A stretch of 64,000 nt of DNA, from assembly GCF_018642165.1 (NCBI RefSeq), contig NZ_JAHHZM010000001.1, positions 930,001-994,000 on the forward strand. Direction: 5' to 3'. Made by a program: the position numbers and the translations under genes. Of the stretch, positions 18,342 to 27,126 are shown one piece after another. The stretch is from Echinicola shivajiensis (GTDB lineage Bacteria; Bacteroidota; Bacteroidia; Cytophagales; Cyclobacteriaceae). The notes beneath the pieces are model-generated. The model had not been told where the DNA came from. It did not search any database and worked only from the letters and a program-made list of their open reading frames with translations. How positions within the stretch are numbered: the stretch's first letter is position 1; each line of letters starts with the position of its first letter.

Positions 18342-19154
18342 ATGATACAATTCCCCAATGCCAAGGTCAATCTTGGCCTATACATTACAAAAAAAAGAAA
18401 AGATGGCTATCATGACATTGAAACCTGCATGATCCCCATTCCTCTATATGATGCCTTAGAAATTTCTACTGCTGAGAAGACCAGCTACACCAGCACAGGA
18501 CTTACAATTCCGGGAAAAGAACAGGACAATATCATCCTCAAAGCGCTGAAATTACTTAGAAAGGACTTCAATGAACTACCTCATATCAAAATCCATCTTC
18601 ATAAGGCCATTCCCATGGGAGCAGGACTTGGTGGTGGCTCTGCTGATGGTGCATTTGCCATCAAAATGATGAACAGCCTTTTTGACCTCCACTTGGAAGA
18701 TTGGTTTCTGGAAGATTATGCAGCACAACTGGGAAGTGACTGCCCTCTCTTTATTGAAAATACTCCCAAGATCGCTACAGGTAGAGGGGAAATATTAGAA
18801 CCTGTGAAACTTGATCTTGAAGGTTGCTGGATTGCCTTGGTCAACCCTCAAATTCACATTGGCACCAAAGAAGCCTATGCAAGTATACAACCAAAATCAC
18901 CCGAATTTGATCTTAAGAAGACATTAGCAGACAGATCTCTTTGGCGTGAACAACTAAAAAATAATTTTGAGGCAAGTATATTCCCTAAACACCCTGCTAT
19001 CGCCCAAATAAAAGAAAGTCTTTACAACCAAGGTGCGTTTTACGCTGCCATGTCGGGTTCTGGATCAACTGTATTTGGACTCTTCGAAAAAGAACCCGAC
19101 CTAAGCGAATGGCCAGACAACTACTTCACATTTAGAGGGGAACTTAAATTTTAA
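18342..19154 (+). CDS. ispE: 4-diphosphocytidyl-2-C-methyl-D-erythritol kinase
   Basis: GHMP-family kinase of the MEP isoprenoid pathway, 270 residues from the ATG at 18342; the longer frame opens at a TTG (18330). The N-terminus IQFPNAKVNLGLYITKKRKDGYHDIET holds the substrate Lys and the GYH motif. The ATP loop is PMGAGLGGGSADGAFA (about residues 90-105). LGSDCPLFIENTPKIATGRGE and the C-terminal AAMSGSGSTVFGLF complete the family pattern. It is transcribed away from the ilv operon and convergently with the transporter gene that follows. Confidence 0.95.
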   Translation: MIQFPNAKVNLGLYITKKRKDGYHDIETCMIPIPLYDALEISTAEKTSYTSTGLTIPGKEQDNIILKALKLLRKDFNELPHIKIHLHKAIPMGAGLGGGSADGAFAIKMMNSLFDLHLEDWFLEDYAAQLGSDCPLFIENTPKIATGRGEILEPVKLDLEGCWIALVNPQIHIGTKEAYASIQPKSPEFDLKKTLADRSLWREQLKNNFEASIFPKHPAIAQIKESLYNQGAFYAAMSGSGSTVFGLFEKEPDLSEWPDNYFTFRGELKF

Positions 19155-19165
19155 GTCAAGGAATT

Positions 19166-19207
19166 TTATGCCCTAGGCTTGCCTTTAAGGCCAAACCAGG
19201 GGCATAA
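19166..19207. terminator. Possible terminator between ispE and the EamA gene
   Basis: TTATGCCC and GGGCATAA can pair around a loop that itself contains short complementary GGC/GCC tracts, in the 72-nt gap between convergent genes. The U-run is weak. Confidence 0.4.
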
Positions 19208-19226
19208 TATATGGAACTACAACTAC

Positions 19227-20147
19227 TTATTGAACCCTAAGTAATTGCTTGTTCTTTCTCCTTTTGTAAAAATAATTAAATACTGGATACATGCCTACCG
19301 ATGCAAGAATGATCAGAGTTCCAAAATAAAACCCAGGAGTCATCTGCTCCTTTTCTCCAAAAATCAAAACTGCCAAAACAATACCATAAACTGGCTCCAA
19401 ATTGACCGTTAAATTAATCACAAACACGCTCAGTCTTTTCATCAGTTCCACAGAAACGGAAAAAGCATATACTGTACATACACCACTCAATAAGAACAGC
19501 CAGAACCAATCACCCAAACTTGGATTCATCTGCAGAGAACCGTTTTCAGCAAAGTAATTAACATAAACCGGCATAAATAATACAGTAAAAACACATGCTC
19601 CCAGCATCTCGTAAAAAGTAATCAGATAAGGAGAATGTTTTTGGGTAAGCCTACCATTACTCACAGTAAAGCAGGCTCCTAGAAATGCTGATCCCACAGC
19701 CATCAAAAGCCCTTCCCAATACAGAAGTTCAAAGCTAAAAATAACATACAAGCCTCCAAGCACCATTATCCCCAAAACTACCTCATACCACTTTACTTTC
19801 ACCTTATTGACCCAAGGCTCAATAAAAGCAGTCCAAAGTGAGCAGGTTGCCATGCCAGCAAGACAAACAGAAGCAGTGGAAATTCTGGCCGCTCCGAAGA
19901 ACAATATCCAATGCATTCCAATCAAACCTCCTGTCCCTACCACTTTGGCCAATTCATTTAAAGGAAGCTTGATATGCCTCTTCCGGAAAGCAAAAACCAC
20001 TCCCAGTATGGCCGTAGCCATTAAAGTCCTGTAAAAGACAATTTCAACTGCAGGTATACTGATCAGCAAGCCCAAAATAGCTGTAAAACCCCAAATCAAA
20101 ACAATGAAATGAAGCATTACATAATCCTTGACGCTTCCGGCTTTCAT
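19227..20147 (-). CDS. EamA/DMT family transporter
   Basis: An integral membrane protein of 306 residues with about ten hydrophobic helices and two internally similar EamA halves (roughly 10-140 and 150-290). Family members export or import small metabolites such as amino acids or nucleotide sugars; nothing here fixes the substrate. The second half has the recurrent LEPVYGIVLAVLIFGEKEQMTPGFYFG pattern of this family. Its ATG lies only 5 nt after the LptF/G-type gene stop, in the same direction, so it may be the tail of the tgt-lptF unit. The end is a short basic RRKNKQLLRVQ. Confidence 0.85.
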   Translation of the reverse strand: MKAGSVKDYVMLHFIVLIWGFTAILGLLISIPAVEIVFYRTLMATAILGVVFAFRKRHIKLPLNELAKVVGTGGLIGMHWILFFGAARISTASVCLAGMATCSLWTAFIEPWVNKVKVKWYEVVLGIMVLGGLYVIFSFELLYWEGLLMAVGSAFLGACFTVSNGRLTQKHSPYLITFYEMLGACVFTVLFMPVYVNYFAENGSLQMNPSLGDWFWLFLLSGVCTVYAFSVSVELMKRLSVFVINLTVNLEPVYGIVLAVLIFGEKEQMTPGFYFGTLIILASVGMYPVFNYFYKRRKNKQLLRVQ

Positions 20148-20152
20148 ATAAT

Positions 20153-21226
20153 TTATCTAGGAACTGTCTTATACATTACCATTCCTGTTGCTGCGAAAAT
20201 AATATTAGGCAACCACACTGCAAACAAGGGATAGGAAGTCCCCGCCTCTGCAAAGGTCCTTGAAAGCAAAAACAAGATGATATAAATAAAGGCCAATAAG
20301 AAACCCAAAGCGATCTTAAAGCCCGAGCCTCCCCTGGTCTTTTTGGAGGAAACTATTACTCCTATAAATGTTAGAATAATGGCCGCAAAAGGAGACATAA
20401 ACCGCACATAGCGCTCTATCTTATAAAAGCTCACATTATCTGCCCCACGATCCTCCAAAACCTTAATTTGCTTACTGAGTTCAGGAAGTATCAGGGTTTC
20501 ATGATGATTTGGCGGAAGATCAAAATCATCCGGAGATATGGAAAGTACTGTATCCATTTTTTCTCCCACAGTATATTTTTCTCCCATCTCCTGAAGCTCC
20601 CTGAGCTTCCAGTTTCTTACCTCCCAGGCATTGGCTGTTGTATCCCACACAATCCTATCCGCTGAAAGTTTCGACAAAAGCTGTCCATCCTTGATATGCT
20701 CCAAAGTAAAGGCATAGCCGGTTTTTGGCCCGGTATAATACCTAGAAATATAGGCATACACATCAGGAGCTACTTTGACATGTAAATTTTGATAATTATA
20801 CTGGCTATCGTCTTTTAGATACTCCCTTTTAAATTCATAAACCCCTTCTGTAGCCCCTGGCAAAACCCAGCCATTCAAAAGAAAACTGGCAACAGCAATC
20901 AAGGAAGCTCCCATTAAAAAAGGAACTAACATCCTCATAAAGCTCACCCCACTGCTCAATATTGCTACGATCTCCGTTCTTCCTGCCATTCTGGAAGTAA
21001 TGAAAATCACAGAAATAAAGACCGTAATGGGGGTAAGCAAGTTATTCAAATAAAGGCCATAATTAAACAGGTACTCTAGGATCTCAGAAGTAGGAACTTC
21101 ATTACGGATAAACGCATCATTTTTCTCGGTAAAATCCAATACCAAGACAATCATGATCAACATCAAAACCACAAAAAAGTAGGTTTTGAGAAAATCTTTA
21201 ATAATAAGTTTATCCAGTAATTTCAT
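20153..21226 (-). CDS. LptF/LptG family permease of the lipopolysaccharide export ABC transporter
   Basis: A 357-residue protein of the YjgP/YjgQ family, which with LptB moves lipopolysaccharide out of the inner membrane. N-terminal helices start MKLLDKLIIKDFLKTYFFVVLMLIMIVLVLDF. TSRMAGRTEIVAILSSGVSFMRML is the conserved cytoplasmic coupling region. A large periplasmic (beta-jellyroll) part lies between about 135 and 270, and three more helices follow to FPGMVMYKTVPR-like end sequence. LptF and LptG cannot be told apart with confidence. Its ATG overlaps the tgt stop codon by one base (TAATG on the minus strand), a sign of translational coupling; tgt-lptF pairing is common in Bacteroidota. Confidence 0.9.
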   Translation of the reverse strand: MKLLDKLIIKDFLKTYFFVVLMLIMIVLVLDFTEKNDAFIRNEVPTSEILEYLFNYGLYLNNLLTPITVFISVIFITSRMAGRTEIVAILSSGVSFMRMLVPFLMGASLIAVASFLLNGWVLPGATEGVYEFKREYLKDDSQYNYQNLHVKVAPDVYAYISRYYTGPKTGYAFTLEHIKDGQLLSKLSADRIVWDTTANAWEVRNWKLRELQEMGEKYTVGEKMDTVLSISPDDFDLPPNHHETLILPELSKQIKVLEDRGADNVSFYKIERYVRFMSPFAAIILTFIGVIVSSKKTRGGSGFKIALGFLLAFIYIILFLLSRTFAEAGTSYPLFAVWLPNIIFAATGMVMYKTVPR

Positions 21227-22356
21227 TATAATCTCCTGCTGACTTTTTTAACCATCATATCTTTCCAAGTAGAAAACTCCCCTGACTTGATCTTTTCACG
21301 AGCTTCTCCTACCAACCAAAGGTAAAAACTCAAATTATGAATACTGGCAATTTGAGCAGCTAAAATTTCCTTACTTATGGTCAGGTGCCTCAAATAAGCC
21401 TTGGAATAAAAGTTACTTACATAACTATTGATATTAGGATCAATAGGAGAAAAATCATCCTTCCACTTTTCATTCCTCATGTTCATGATCCCTTCAGAAG
21501 TAAATAACATCCCGTTCCTTGCATTCCTTGTTGGCATCACACAGTCAAACATGTCCACTCCCAAAGCTATGCACTCCAAAATATTGGCAGGAGTACCTAC
21601 CCCCATCAAGTACCTTGGCTTGTCCTTAGGCAAAATATCCGTCACCAACTCAGTCATTTCATACATCATCTCAGCCGGTTCGCCTACAGAAAGTCCGCCA
21701 ATTGCATTTCCATCCCTCTCACAGGAAGCTATAAATTCTGCGGATTGCTTTCTCAGGTCCTTATAGACACTCCCTTGCACAATAGGGAATAAGGTCTGGT
21801 TGTACCCGTATTTACCTTCGGTACTATCCACTTGTTCAATGCAACGTTTCAGCCATCGGTGGGTCATATCCATGGATTCACGCGCATAACCATATTCGCA
21901 AGGATAAGGCGTACATTCATCAAAAGCCATAATAATATCCGCTCCAATGGACCTCTGAATATCCATCACGTTTTCAGGCGTAAACTTATGCTTGGAACCA
22001 TCTATATGGGACTTGAACAACACCCCTTTTTCTGTAATCTTCCTTGTACCTGCCAAAGAAAATACCTGATATCCTCCACTATCTGTAAGAATAGGCTTGC
22101 TCCAACCATTGAATTTATGCAGACCACCGGCCTTTTCCAAAATATCCAAACCAGGTCGTAAATAAAGATGATAGGTATTTCCCAATATGATCTGGGCCTT
22201 GATATCATAGGTCAGCTCCCTTTGATGAACTGCCTTTACTGAACCCGCTGTTCCCACAGGCATAAATATAGGTGTCTGTATATCCCCGTGATCTGTCTTC
22301 ACAACACCTGCCCGGGCTTTACTCTTTTCGTCTTTATTTTCGAGAATGAATTTCAT
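21226..22356 (-). CDS. tgt: tRNA-guanine transglycosylase
   Basis: Exchanges guanine for the queuosine precursor preQ1 at the wobble position of certain tRNAs. The 376-residue length fits. PILTDSGGYQVFSLAGTRKI contains the base-recognition and catalytic region. DECTPYPCEY and IGGLSVGEPAEMMYEM are conserved substrate loops; GVDMFDCVMPTRNARNG holds the nucleophile Asp. The usual C-terminal zinc-site CxCxxC is altered here: the region reads DDFSPIDPNINSYVSNFYSKAYLRHL, the form seen in many Bacteroidota Tgt proteins. It is the first gene of a unit with the LptF/G gene. A TATTTTTG element on the minus strand (22419-22426) may be its promoter. Confidence 0.95.
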   Translation of the reverse strand: MKFILENKDEKSKARAGVVKTDHGDIQTPIFMPVGTAGSVKAVHQRELTYDIKAQIILGNTYHLYLRPGLDILEKAGGLHKFNGWSKPILTDSGGYQVFSLAGTRKITEKGVLFKSHIDGSKHKFTPENVMDIQRSIGADIIMAFDECTPYPCEYGYARESMDMTHRWLKRCIEQVDSTEGKYGYNQTLFPIVQGSVYKDLRKQSAEFIASCERDGNAIGGLSVGEPAEMMYEMTELVTDILPKDKPRYLMGVGTPANILECIALGVDMFDCVMPTRNARNGMLFTSEGIMNMRNEKWKDDFSPIDPNINSYVSNFYSKAYLRHLTISKEILAAQIASIHNLSFYLWLVGEAREKIKSGEFSTWKDMMVKKVSRRL

Positions 22357-22489
22357 TTATTTTTCTTTTCAAACACGATCAAAACGACCATGTTATGATT
22401 TAGTTATCAAATCAAGCACAAAAATATAAGCTTATCCTTAAAAGAGTTGCTGTTTTTGATTTTATCTTTACGCTGTAACTAAACAACGC

Positions 22490-23620
22490 ATGATCGTCAA
22501 TTTTCTGTGGCTCATTTTAGGGGCAGCAACATTAATTCAATTAATTTATTTAATTTTTATATACGGCAGGTTAAGTTTCTTTTACCGGGAAAAGGCCAAT
22601 CCTGACCTAAATCAAAACCAAGAAGGTGTGAGCATTATCATAGCTGCTCGAAATGAGGAACAAAACCTAAAAAAGCTTATCCCAGAGCTTTTCAAACAAA
22701 ATTACCCCTTATATGAAGTTTTGGTAGTCAATGACCGCTCAAATGATGATTCAAGGTTCTTGCTAGAAAGGATGATGTCTGATTACCCGCAGCTTAGAAC
22801 AGTTACTGTCAATTATACTCCTGACCATGTCACTCCGAAGAAATATGCGCTCACGCTGGGCATAAAAGTGGCCAAATATGATGTGCTTTTGCTTACGGAC
22901 GCTGATTGTTGCCCAGTATCTGAAAACTGGATCAGAAGGATGACCCACCCGATCCGTAACGAAAACAAAATCTTTGCCTTAGGCTATGGAGGCTATGAAA
23001 AAGCCAAGGGGTTTCTGAACGCACTTATCCAATACGAAACATGGTTTACCGCTATCCAATATTTCTCTTTTGCTCTTTGGAAAGCACCATTTATGGGCGT
23101 AGGAAGAAACTTGGCATATCGCAAGCAATTTTTCATGGATAAAAAGGCGTTCAAAGATTTGTGGAAGATCCTCGGCGGAGATGATGACCTCTATATAAAT
23201 AAATACGCCGGAAGAAAAAACACTTCAGTAGTTATACACCCTGATAGTATTACACGTTCTATTCCAAAGAAAACTTTCAAGGAGTATTATATTCAGAAAA
23301 AGAGACATTTTCAAACCGGAAAATATTATAAGACCACTGATAAAGCCAAAATAGGTATTTATGCGATTAGTCATTTGTTTTTTTGGACTGCAGCAATAGC
23401 TTTGTTGGGTATTGTTCGGCAATGGGAACCAATTGCCATAATTATTAGTATTATAGTTATAAGGGCAATACTCCAGTTTTCCACTATTAACGGTGCAATA
23501 AGGAAAATAGAAGGACATCAAAAAGTGTTCTGGACGATGTTTTTCGATTTAATGTATTTAAGTTATTTTTGGATTATTGGGGCAAAAGGTTACCTATCAA
23601 AAACAGTTAGATGGAAATAA
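22490..23620 (+). CDS. Membrane-associated family 2 glycosyltransferase
   Basis: A 376-residue protein with an N-terminal membrane helix (about 5-25), a GT-A catalytic domain (about 45-270) and C-terminal hydrophobic helices. VSIIIAARNEEQNLKKLIPEL is the GT2 nucleotide-sugar start, VNDRSNDDS follows, and LLTDADC is the DxD-type metal motif. Such proteins build cell-surface glycans or glycolipids; donor and acceptor are unknown. The 3' end overlaps the sigma-factor gene by 10 nt, so the two are co-translated. It is divergent from tgt across a 133-nt AT-rich gap. Confidence 0.88.
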   Translation: MIVNFLWLILGAATLIQLIYLIFIYGRLSFFYREKANPDLNQNQEGVSIIIAARNEEQNLKKLIPELFKQNYPLYEVLVVNDRSNDDSRFLLERMMSDYPQLRTVTVNYTPDHVTPKKYALTLGIKVAKYDVLLLTDADCCPVSENWIRRMTHPIRNENKIFALGYGGYEKAKGFLNALIQYETWFTAIQYFSFALWKAPFMGVGRNLAYRKQFFMDKKAFKDLWKILGGDDDLYINKYAGRKNTSVVIHPDSITRSIPKKTFKEYYIQKKRHFQTGKYYKTTDKAKIGIYAISHLFFWTAAIALLGIVRQWEPIAIIISIIVIRAILQFSTINGAIRKIEGHQKVFWTMFFDLMYLSYFWIIGAKGYLSKTVRWK

Positions 23621-24222
23621 ACGAAAGAGGGTTCTCAGACAAGGCGCTAGAAGATTTTGACTTAATTGACAAAGCAGTAGATCAAAAAGACCAGCAAGCA
23701 TATGCAACTTTAATGAAACGGTATAAGAAGGCCGTCTACTTCATGATCCTAAAAATGATCCGTGATGCAGATGATGCTGAAGACCTGACCATGGAAGCCT
23801 TTGCCAAAGCGTTCCGTAACCTGCATAAATTCAAAAAGGATTATACTTTTAGTACCTGGCTTTTTAGGATCGCCACCAATAACACCATTGATTTTATCCG
23901 TAAGAAAAAACTCAAGACCATGAGTTTGAACAATACCCTTACTGATGACGGTGGAAATTCTGTCAATATAGATGTGGAAGATGATGACAATAACCCTCAA
24001 GATGAATTCATCAAAAGCCAAAGAATTGAGATGGTAAGGATTTTTGTGGACAAGCTTCCTGCTAAATATAGAAAACTGGTAAAACTGAGGTATTTCGATG
24101 AGCTTTCCTATGATGAAATTGCCCAAGAACTGGACAAACCTCTTGGTACTGTAAAAGCCCAGTTGCACCGGTCAAGGGAATTACTCTATGAAATTGCCCA
24201 AGGGAAGGACAAGCATATTTAG
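23611..24222 (+). CDS. ECF-type RNA polymerase sigma factor
   Basis: A 203-residue sigma-70-family protein with only regions 2 and 4, as in extracytoplasmic-function sigma factors. Region 2 (about 25-95) has YKKAVYFMILKMIRDADDAEDLTMEAFAKAF and STWLFRIATNNTIDFIRKKK. Region 4 (about 140-195) has LPAKYRKLVKLRYFDELSYDEIAQELDKPLGTVKAQLHRSRELL, a helix-turn-helix. No anti-sigma gene is adjacent: a glycosyltransferase gene overlaps its start and a strong terminator follows. Its targets are therefore not suggested by context. Confidence 0.93.
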   Translation: MEINERGFSDKALEDFDLIDKAVDQKDQQAYATLMKRYKKAVYFMILKMIRDADDAEDLTMEAFAKAFRNLHKFKKDYTFSTWLFRIATNNTIDFIRKKKLKTMSLNNTLTDDGGNSVNIDVEDDDNNPQDEFIKSQRIEMVRIFVDKLPAKYRKLVKLRYFDELSYDEIAQELDKPLGTVKAQLHRSRELLYEIAQGKDKHI

Positions 24223-24266
24223 AGGCTAGACCTTAGATTTAAGACATAAGACGCTAGATAAAAGAC

Positions 24267-24305
24267 AAAAGGCTGGTCTGGATTCACAATCCAGACCAGC
24301 CTTTT
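24267..24305. terminator. Strong bidirectional terminator
   Basis: A 17-bp perfect stem AAAAGGCTGGTCTGGAT / ATCCAGACCAGCCTTTT with a 5-nt loop, 45 nt after the sigma-factor stop. Both sides carry A/U tracts. Confidence 0.92.
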
Positions 24306-24392
24306 CTATTACCTCTCTTGACTTAACCTTCCTGTCCATCCTTTTATCAGCTATTGCATGAAGCAATATTATCAACATTAGCATGAAAGCCT

Positions 24393-24400
24393 TATCTTTG
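24393..24400 (+). promoter_or_regulatory. Probable rsmG promoter (TATCTTTG)
   Basis: A perfect TAnnTTTG element 33 nt before the rsmG ATG, just after the strong terminator; the -33 element is not clear. Confidence 0.5.
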
Positions 24401-24433
24401 CCTGATTCTAAGAGCAAATAACAAACAAAGGCT

Positions 24434-25078
24434 ATGAACCAGGAATTAGACCTGATTTTAAAATATTTCCCTGATCTATCAGACAAACAAAAAGAGCAGT
24501 TTAGTGCGCTAGGAGACCTTTACCGGGATTGGAACCAAAAAATCAATGTAATCAGCAGGAAGGACATGGATGCTTTTTATATCCACCATGTACTCCACTC
24601 TCTGGGCATTGCTAAGGTCATGAATTTCGAACCAGGCACTTGGGTGCTGGACATTGGAACTGGAGGAGGTTTTCCAGGTATTCCATTGGCCATACTCTTT
24701 CCTGAAACCAACTTCCATTTGGTGGATTCCATAGGTAAAAAAATCACAGTCGTTAAGGATATTGCAAAGAGTCTAAAACTAAGTAATGTAGAGGCCCAGC
24801 AGGTCCGCGCCGAATCACTGCAAAGAAAATATGATTTTATTGTCAGCCGCGCGGTAACCAGAATGGCCAATTTCTACCCCTGGGTAAAAGGGAAGTTTAA
24901 AAAAGAAGACTTCAATGAATTCCAAAATGGCATTCTCTACCTCAAAGGTGGAGAGGTAGATGAGGAAATGGAAGAACTAGATATCTCTTATGTCACCTAT
25001 CACTTGGATGACTATTTCAAAGAAGACTTCTTTGAAACCAAAAAGGTAATTTATGTGCCATTTGAAGGGAAAAGATAA
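24434..25078 (+). CDS. rsmG: 16S rRNA (guanine-N7) methyltransferase RsmG
   Basis: Methylates guanine 527 (E. coli numbering) of 16S rRNA with S-adenosylmethionine. The 214-residue length is normal. DWNQKINVISRKDMDAFYIHHVLHSL is the family N-terminal region. VLDIGTGGGFPGIPLAILFP is the SAM-binding glycine loop, VDSIGKKITVV follows, and VSRAV is the conserved catalytic-loop segment. It is a single-gene unit between two terminators. Confidence 0.96.
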   Translation: MNQELDLILKYFPDLSDKQKEQFSALGDLYRDWNQKINVISRKDMDAFYIHHVLHSLGIAKVMNFEPGTWVLDIGTGGGFPGIPLAILFPETNFHLVDSIGKKITVVKDIAKSLKLSNVEAQQVRAESLQRKYDFIVSRAVTRMANFYPWVKGKFKKEDFNEFQNGILYLKGGEVDEEMEELDISYVTYHLDDYFKEDFFETKKVIYVPFEGKR

Positions 25079-25090
25079 TAAACCATTACC

Positions 25091-25131
25091 CTGCCCATAA
25101 AACCTGATTTTGTGGGCAGTTACATTTTTTT
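25091..25131 (+). terminator. Probable terminator after rsmG
   Basis: CTGCCCA (25091-25097) pairs with TGGGCAG (25113-25119), partly extended by an A/T stem, and a TTTTTTT run follows 5 nt later. Confidence 0.65.
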
Positions 25132-25276
25132 CATAAAATCAATCTTTTTTTTACCCTAATTATCGACTTTTAGTATAAAAAATGCCAAAATTGTGTTTTT
25201 CGACTTTTCTTTTTTTACTATCTTCAAAACTATTCCAGAATAGCCGCTCACTTTTTATACCATTCAACTATTGATT

Positions 25277-27067
25277 ATGAATAAAACACATCATTACGGT
25301 ACCGGACTCATCGGTAACTGTGCTTACATCGCCCACATTGAAAAAAACACCAATATCAGTTGGTTGTGCTTTCCAAGGTTTGACAGTGATTTTATATTTG
25401 GCAGCATGCTGGATAAGGAAAAAGGAGGTGAATTCAATATTCTTCCGGAAAACAGTAGTTTTTCTTCCGAACAAGAATATTTGGAAAACACTAATATCCT
25501 AAGAACCACTATCAATCTCGACAATGGTGAAGAAGCCTATTCGGTAACAGACTTTGCCCCTAGGTTCCACAATTTTGACCGGTACCATAAACCATTGATG
25601 GTCGTGAGAAAAGTGGTGCCTATCAAAGGGGAACCCAAAATCAAAATCAACTGTAAACCCGTAACCAACAGAGGCGAGAAAGCATTAAAACCTTCCATGA
25701 GCAGCAACCATATTGAATATCTTGGTGCAGAACAGGAAGTAAGGCTTACGGCCAATTGTTCTGTAAACTATATTATTGAAGATATGGCATTTAGGTTGCA
25801 GAGACCTATATACCTGTTTTTCACCTATGGACAACCCTTGGAAGCCCCAGTTGAAAGTACCGCTGAAAGATTCCTCCAGGCTACTACCCAATATTGGAGA
25901 GAATGGATCAAGTCCACCAGTATTCCCCACTTTTATCAGAAACTGGTAGTTCGCTCGGCACTGGCTTTAAAGATTCACCAGTTTGAGGACACAGGAGCGA
26001 TCATCGCTGCCTCCACTACAAGTTTACCCGAATCACCAGGCTCTACCCGAAATTGGGATTATAGATACTGCTGGATCAGAGATAGCTATTACACTTTGAA
26101 TGTATTTAATTCCCTAGGTCATTTCCAAGAGCTAGAGCGCTATTTTGAATTCATTCAAAATCTTCCTACCAATGCCAATGGCAGGTACCAACCTCTCTAT
26201 TCCATCACTGGATCTGCCCTATTGGAAGAAGAACTGAGTAACCTGTCAGGTTATTTGGGCAATCAGCCCGTGCGATTTGGAAACCAGGCCTATACCCATA
26301 TCCAAAACGACCTTTACGGTCAGGTATTGGTAAGCTTATTGCCGCTTTATGCGGATAAAAGATTCATTGAATCAGAAAAAAGTCACTCAGCTCCCTTCAT
26401 CTATAATCTCTTGGATAAAATAGAGGAAACCATGAATGAAAAGGATGCTGGCCTATGGGAATTCAGAAACCTGGCTCAGGAACATTGTTATACCTTTATC
26501 TTCCATTGGGCCGGAAGCTGTGCAGCAATCAAAATTGCCGATAGAATGGGCGATGATAAAATGAGGGCCAAGGCAGAAGATTTACGCCTAAAATCCATAG
26601 AAAAAATCGAAGCCTGCTATGTACCTGAAATGAAAGCCTATTCGCAGGCTATTGGCACCAAAAACATGGATGCCAGCACCTTACAGTTGATCACCATGGG
26701 GTATTTTGGCAGTGACATCGAAAGAGCCAACAATCACCTTAAGATGCTTGAAAAGGACCTACTTGCTAAGGATTACCTCTTCTACAGATATAAGCATATG
26801 GATGACTTTGGTGTACCTGAGACTACCTTCCTTATTTGTGCATTCTGGTATATTGAAGCACTGGCATGTGTCAACAGGCTGGATGAGGCTGTTGAAGGTT
26901 TCGAAACACTGACCAAATACTGTAATCACCTTCAGCTGTTCTCTGAAGATGTAGACCATAAGACAGGCTCGCAATGGGGCAATTTCCCTCAAGCATATAG
27001 CCATGTAGGCCTGATGAATGCAGCCTACAGGATTGGCCAAAAGCTGGACAGACCAAACTTCTTATAA
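25277..27067 (+). CDS. Glycoside hydrolase family 15 protein (glucoamylase/trehalase-like)
   Basis: A cytoplasmic-looking protein of 596 residues without signal peptide, started at the ATG at 25277 instead of a TTG 6 nt earlier. The first ~220 residues are the beta-sandwich domain seen in bacterial GH15 enzymes (GLIGNCAYIAHIEKNTNISWLCFPRFDSD). The alpha/alpha-barrel follows with PGSTRNWDYRYCWIRDSYYTL (about 253-273). Candidate catalytic glutamates are in GLWEFR (about 393) and SEDVD (about 556), the latter before the family motif GNFPQAYSHVGL. GH15 members hydrolyse starch-type glucans, trehalose or related alpha-glucosides. In many Bacteroidota a gene of this kind adjoins otsAB; here otsAB lies 28 kb away beyond the peptidoglycan locus. 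Confidence 0.9.
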   Translation: MNKTHHYGTGLIGNCAYIAHIEKNTNISWLCFPRFDSDFIFGSMLDKEKGGEFNILPENSSFSSEQEYLENTNILRTTINLDNGEEAYSVTDFAPRFHNFDRYHKPLMVVRKVVPIKGEPKIKINCKPVTNRGEKALKPSMSSNHIEYLGAEQEVRLTANCSVNYIIEDMAFRLQRPIYLFFTYGQPLEAPVESTAERFLQATTQYWREWIKSTSIPHFYQKLVVRSALALKIHQFEDTGAIIAASTTSLPESPGSTRNWDYRYCWIRDSYYTLNVFNSLGHFQELERYFEFIQNLPTNANGRYQPLYSITGSALLEEELSNLSGYLGNQPVRFGNQAYTHIQNDLYGQVLVSLLPLYADKRFIESEKSHSAPFIYNLLDKIEETMNEKDAGLWEFRNLAQEHCYTFIFHWAGSCAAIKIADRMGDDKMRAKAEDLRLKSIEKIEACYVPEMKAYSQAIGTKNMDASTLQLITMGYFGSDIERANNHLKMLEKDLLAKDYLFYRYKHMDDFGVPETTFLICAFWYIEALACVNRLDEAVEGFETLTKYCNHLQLFSEDVDHKTGSQWGNFPQAYSHVGLMNAAYRIGQKLDRPNFL

Positions 27068-27073
27068 GCAAAA

Positions 27074-27106
27074 AACTCCGCTGAAATTATCAGCGGAGTT
27101 TTTTAT
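27074..27106. terminator. Bidirectional terminator between GH15 and namZ
   Basis: An 11-bp stem AACTCCGCTGA / TCAGCGGAGTT with a 5-nt loop, A-run before and T-run after, between two convergent genes. Confidence 0.92.
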
Positions 27107-27126
27107 TGTTTTATAAAACAAGCTCA

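Noticed and set aside
23749-24168. 139-residue open frame antisense to the sigma-factor gene
   Set aside because: Lies wholly within a well-supported sigma factor and has no recognisable domain.
24226-24486. 86-residue open frame between the sigma-factor gene and rsmG
   Set aside because: It spans the strong terminator and overlaps the rsmG start; its composition is not protein-like.
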